Assembly: GCA_023426245.1 (NCBI GenBank)
Contig: JAFABB010000038.1
Location: forward strand, 1-64,000
Source: Bacillota bacterium
GTDB lineage: Bacteria > Bacillota > UBA4882 > UBA8346
Length of the DNA stretch: 64,000 bases
Direction: 5' to 3'
In this document: piece after piece, positions 61,150 through 64,000 of the stretch
Position numbering within the stretch: the first letter of the stretch is position 1
Layout of the letters: each line of letters begins with the position of its first letter
Translations under genes and position numbers: made by a program
Notes under the pieces: model-generated
The model's database searches: none
What the model was told of the DNA's origin: nothing
The model's input: the letters and a program-made list of their open reading frames with translations, nothing else

Positions 61150-62325
61150 ATGAAAGCAACGGATAGCCCTGATAAGGCTAAAGAATTATTGATAATTATC
61201 GAAAAACTAAATCAAATTCAAGATCTTGATTCGTTGCTTGATCGTCTTCTCTATGAATCAAGAAAATTCACCGGGGCCGATGCCGGCTCCATTTATTTAA
61301 TGAAAGACAACGTGATGGAATTCAGTTATGTGCAAAATGATTCATTGGCTAAAGTGGATCCGCTCCATAACAAAAACATCTATTCTTACTTTACCCTTCC
61401 CATTGATAAATTCTCCATCTGTGGTTATGTTGCCCTATCCGGTAAAGCGCTGATGATTGATGATGTTTACCATCTTCAAAGGTCGGTTCCTTACTCTTTT
61501 AATCCTCATTTTGACCGAATTTCAAAATACCGGACCGGTTCCGTTTTAGCGATTCCTTTGATAACCCGTTTCAGCCAAATCATCGGAGTGATTCAAATCA
61601 TCAATAAAAAAAACGACCATGGTTCCACGGTTCCCTTTACCGAGGATGATAAAAGTTATATATCTTTTTTTGCCGGTAACGCAACAGTTGCCATTGAACG
61701 GGCCAGGATGACAAGGCAAGTCATTCTCCGGATGACAAAAATGGCTGAACTCCGGGACCCAAAAGAGACCGGGACCCATGCCAACCGAGTCGGCGCTTAT
61801 GCGATAGAAATCTATAACCGGTGGGCAATAAAAAAAGGAATCGCCGAAGAAGAAATTAAACGTCAAAAAGACATTCTCCGGATTGCGGCCATGTTGCATG
61901 ATGTGGGAAAAGTAGCGGTGTCCGATTTAATCCTCAAAAAAACTTCGGCCCTTACGGATGAAGAATTTACAGAGATGAAAAATCATACCCATTGGGGGGC
62001 GACCTTATTTTCGGACTCCGTATCCGATACGGACCAACTCTCAGCCCTCATTGCATTGACCCATCATGAGAAATGGGACGGCACCGGTTACCCCAGAAAT
62101 CTGAAAGGAACTGAAATCCCCCTGGCGGGAAGGATCGTTGCTTTGGCCGATGTATATGATGCACTAATTTCAAAAAGGATTTATAAAAACCCCTGGGATG
62201 AACAGCGGGTTTTGGAATATATCCAAAATCAAAGCGGTAAGCATTTTGATCCCCAGGTTGTCGAAGCATTTATTGAAATCTATGATATTATCAAGGCGAT
62301 CCGGGATCGCTATCCGGAAAAGTAG
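61150..62325 (+). CDS. GAF-HD-GYP cyclic-di-GMP phosphodiesterase-like protein
   Basis: 391 residues. A GAF domain (about 25-185, with AGSIYLMKDN and GSVLAIPLI) precedes an HD-GYP domain (about 195-385). The HD pair is H250-D251 in MLHDVGKVAV, followed by HHEKWDGTGYP near 307-317 and LADVYDAL. All canonical residues appear intact, so hydrolysis of cyclic di-GMP is plausible. A separate gene 120 bp after the YesN-type regulator; its own start has GGAGAA upstream. Confidence 0.92.
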   Translation: MKATDSPDKAKELLIIIEKLNQIQDLDSLLDRLLYESRKFTGADAGSIYLMKDNVMEFSYVQNDSLAKVDPLHNKNIYSYFTLPIDKFSICGYVALSGKALMIDDVYHLQRSVPYSFNPHFDRISKYRTGSVLAIPLITRFSQIIGVIQIINKKNDHGSTVPFTEDDKSYISFFAGNATVAIERARMTRQVILRMTKMAELRDPKETGTHANRVGAYAIEIYNRWAIKKGIAEEEIKRQKDILRIAAMLHDVGKVAVSDLILKKTSALTDEEFTEMKNHTHWGATLFSDSVSDTDQLSALIALTHHEKWDGTGYPRNLKGTEIPLAGRIVALADVYDALISKRIYKNPWDEQRVLEYIQNQSGKHFDPQVVEAFIEIYDIIKAIRDRYPEK

Positions 62326-62400
62326 TTTTAACAGAAGATTCTAAACTAGGCGACAGACAACACCCAAATCTTATTTCCATAGCACTTTATCCTCACCCGG

Positions 62401-63156
62401 TTACATTTCATCATTAAAAGATGGGGTCGCTAAAACAATTTGGGTTATCTTTCGTTCTCCATCGTAGCGGGTGCAAATTTCTACATTAGACTTTTTATTT
62501 TCATAAGTCGTAGAGTCTTTTATTAAGGGAGTATATCCCTTTTGATTGCTATTCCCTGCGATATAAGAAGAACTGACATATTCCGCTTGCATCTTTTGAA
62601 ATACACGGCTGGAAAACTCTTTAATGACATTGGCTGTTAACTTACCCTTATATTCACCAAAGAGCATCACTTTCACATGAGGTTCTCCGCCAATCCCGGC
62701 AATCAGGCTTTTTAGATGACTTACATAACCGCCGACGTCTTGAATGGGTCCAGTCTGGCTGGTATTGATTCCCAATTGCGTTTCATCGAAGGTTTCATCG
62801 CGCATCGACTGAATCGTAAGCGTCATCAGCGTGCCGTCCTTTATTTTATTTTCAAATGAAGCATAAGTCATTCCATCCTGCTGGCCACAAGTTGGTTTTA
62901 CGCGACCCGTCATGCCCAATTTTCCCTGCAACTTTTGGGTCAATTGTTTCAGTTCATAGATGCTCATCCATTCCCGATTCAACTGCATCCAAGTCTCGGT
63001 CGATATTTCTTGCAGAGGCACTCCAACAGCTTTCCAGCCAATTTCCAGGGGATATTCCCTCCCAAGTTCGCCGGTGGAAACATCGACCAGTTTTAAAGAA
63101 AACAATGCCAAAAAACAAAGGGCCAGTGATATTTTGACTAAAAAACTTTTTACCAT
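62401..63156 (-). CDS. ywmB: YwmB family secreted protein
   Basis: 251 residues. A signal segment (about 5-25) followed by a domain with QGKLGMTGRVKP, TYASFENKIKDGTLMTLTIQSM and GEYKGKLTANVIKEF. This matches YwmB (DUF1779), a TATA-binding-like fold of unknown function that in Bacillus lies near murAA and spoIID. GGAGGAAGAAA precedes the ATG. Confidence 0.75.
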   Translation of the reverse strand: MVKSFLVKISLALCFLALFSLKLVDVSTGELGREYPLEIGWKAVGVPLQEISTETWMQLNREWMSIYELKQLTQKLQGKLGMTGRVKPTCGQQDGMTYASFENKIKDGTLMTLTIQSMRDETFDETQLGINTSQTGPIQDVGGYVSHLKSLIAGIGGEPHVKVMLFGEYKGKLTANVIKEFSSRVFQKMQAEYVSSSYIAGNSNQKGYTPLIKDSTTYENKKSNVEICTRYDGERKITQIVLATPSFNDEM

Positions 63157-63309
63157 TTCTTTCTTCCTCCAAAAACCGTCCTACCCCATTATGGGAAAAA
63201 CCAAACGGTAATATACCATCATCTGTGAATCCTGTTCCTTTTTGGCCGTTCAAATCAAACAACAATTCCCTGAAAAATTCACGTTTCTGCAAAAAAACAT
63301 AAAAATGAT

Positions 63310-63498
63310 GGGTGAAATGATTTTGTAGACCAGCAAAACAATATTGTCGGTGGGAGAAATGATTTTGAGAATCAGGAAAGCAATATTGCAGATCGAAAAA
63401 ATGGTTTTGCAGCTCCCCGAAACAACATTGTTGATGGGAGAAACCATTTTACAGATGAGTAAAACAATATTGCGGAAGGGAGAAATGATATTGTCGAG
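63310..63498. repeat. 42-bp degenerate tandem repeat (about 4.5 copies)
   Basis: Units start at 63310, 63352, 63394, 63436 and 63478, each exactly 42 bp, with the pattern GGGAGAAATGATTTTG in the best copies. Each is two related 21-bp halves. The plus frame from 63344 reads heptads such as GEMILRI, RKAILQI, EKMVLQL and GETILQM; the first unit carries an in-frame TAG, so the start is broken. The minus strand is also open. 63157-63309 and 63499-63688 hold no supported gene. Confidence 0.9.
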
Positions 63499-63688
63499 CC
63501 ACAATTTCATTTTACAGGGGATCTTGAATAACCGGATGACTTATTGAAAATGGAATTCGAATATCCAGAGTGAAATCCTTATCAATACCACCACAGAGGA
63601 TACAGGCAAAAAGGTACTCGAGGCCGCCCGGGAAGGGATATCTTGCAAATTTGTTTGATCCAATTTTCTCCGACAGAGCCAAATAAAA

Positions 63689-63722
63689 AAGCAATACCTA
63701 CATTCATCGATAGGTATTGCTT
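63689..63722 (-). terminator. Intrinsic terminator of alaS
   Basis: AAGCAATACCTA pairs with TAGGTATTGCTT (12 bp) across 10 nt; the minus-strand exit is TTTTATTTGG. It lies 28 bp past the alaS stop. Confidence 0.92.
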
Positions 63723-63749
63723 TTTCCTTATCCCCTAGGCCTTTTCCAA

Positions 63750-64000
63750 TTATTTACCCAACAACTCGCAGACCATTTTCTTGCCGACTTCGAGAGCCTG
63801 ATCGATCTTGGAGGCATCTTTGCCGCCGGCTTGAGCCATATCCGGGCGTCCTCCGCCGCTTCCGCCGGTCTCGGCGGCAACGGCCTTGATCAAGGAACCG
63901 GCTTGAACCTTGGAAGTTAGGTCCTTGGTTACCCCGACAACAAAGGAGACTTTACCCTCACTCACTGTACCCAATACCGCTACGCCGCTATTCATCGCAT
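63750..64000 (-). CDS. alaS: Alanyl-tRNA synthetase, C-terminal part
   Basis: The frame enters from the right edge; the visible 83 residues are the end of the DHHA1/C-terminal domain. Key features are VSFVVGVTKDL, GSLIKAVAAETGGSGGGRPDMAQAGG (in motifs) and DASKIDQAL. The GGGGRPDMAQ-type motif is diagnostic for AlaRS. The protein ends CELLGK. Confidence 0.96.
   Translation of the reverse strand, partial: AMNSGVAVLGTVSEGKVSFVVGVTKDLTSKVQAGSLIKAVAAETGGSGGGRPDMAQAGGKDASKIDQALEVGKKMVCELLGK

Noticed and set aside
63250..63510. Minus-strand protein across the second repeat array
   Set aside because: Open only because of the 42-bp period; no ribosome binding site or family.
63512..63694. A 60-residue minus-strand protein between the heptad array and alaS
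   Set aside because: It overlaps the alaS terminator region and shows no family or start signal.

Overview
The window looks like chromosome from an endospore-forming, Gram-positive Bacillota with moderate to low GC. A spoIID, spoIIQ-like, spoIIID and mreB/mbl block sits at 35.4-38.6 kb. Other Firmicute hallmarks are veg, ykuK, ywmB, an EndoA/MazF-type toxin pair, two T-box riboswitches and many strong AAGGAGG ribosome binding sites. Acetate-CoA ligase of the PaaK type and ferredoxin-like proteins hint at an anaerobe, but the sequence does not prove it. I saw no tRNA, rRNA or CRISPR array, and no intact insertion sequence.

Region 1 (0-30 kb) is almost entirely on the minus strand. It holds housekeeping genes: veg, ykuK, rsmA, a degenerate response regulator, a PadR regulator, an orphan solute-binding protein, an L,D-transpeptidase, phoU, the t6A operon tsaE-tsaB-rimI, mazEF, thiN, rplM-rpsI, a DUF4015 protein, a CBS-ACT sensor, a complete branched-chain amino acid ABC transporter (livJ, H, M, G, F), thrS, a SWIM protein, tsaD, two tandem chemoreceptor-like proteins, and an ACT protein with paaK. 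Two long T-box leaders are present. One has specifier ACC (Thr) and precedes a NUDIX hydrolase-thrS operon. The other has specifier TTC (Phe) and precedes paaK-ACT, which suggests that phenylacetate activation here serves phenylalanine supply. A cluster of DnaA-box-like sites lies between the SWIM gene and tsaD.

Region 2 (30.7-42 kb) has mixed strands: yaiI, a four-BON protein, the CCA-adding enzyme, a NapH-like 4Fe-4S membrane protein with a 58-residue small ORF upstream, the sporulation/MreB block, pspC, a TtcA-like enzyme, a CapA-like phosphoesterase and a CsgG-like secreted protein.

Region 3 (42-51.5 kb) is more accessory. It has a 42-bp tandem repeat array, a BlaI/CopY regulator with a matching operator, an archaeal-type asd, a highly structured untranslated region, a WYL regulator, a peptidase E-like protein, a nucleotidyltransferase-like protein, a Phd-Uma2 fusion, an Fpg-like glycosylase that has lost its zinc finger, an ACT-ACT-metallo-beta-lactamase fusion, and a flavodoxin reductase beside an HxlR regulator.

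Region 4 (51.6-61 kb) is a sugar regulon: GH31 alpha-xylosidase, AraC regulator, two ABC permeases, a solute-binding protein and a YesM/YesN-type two-component system. No ATPase gene is present. The window ends with a GAF-HD-GYP phosphodiesterase, ywmB, a second 42-bp heptad repeat array related in design to the first, and the 3' end of alaS.
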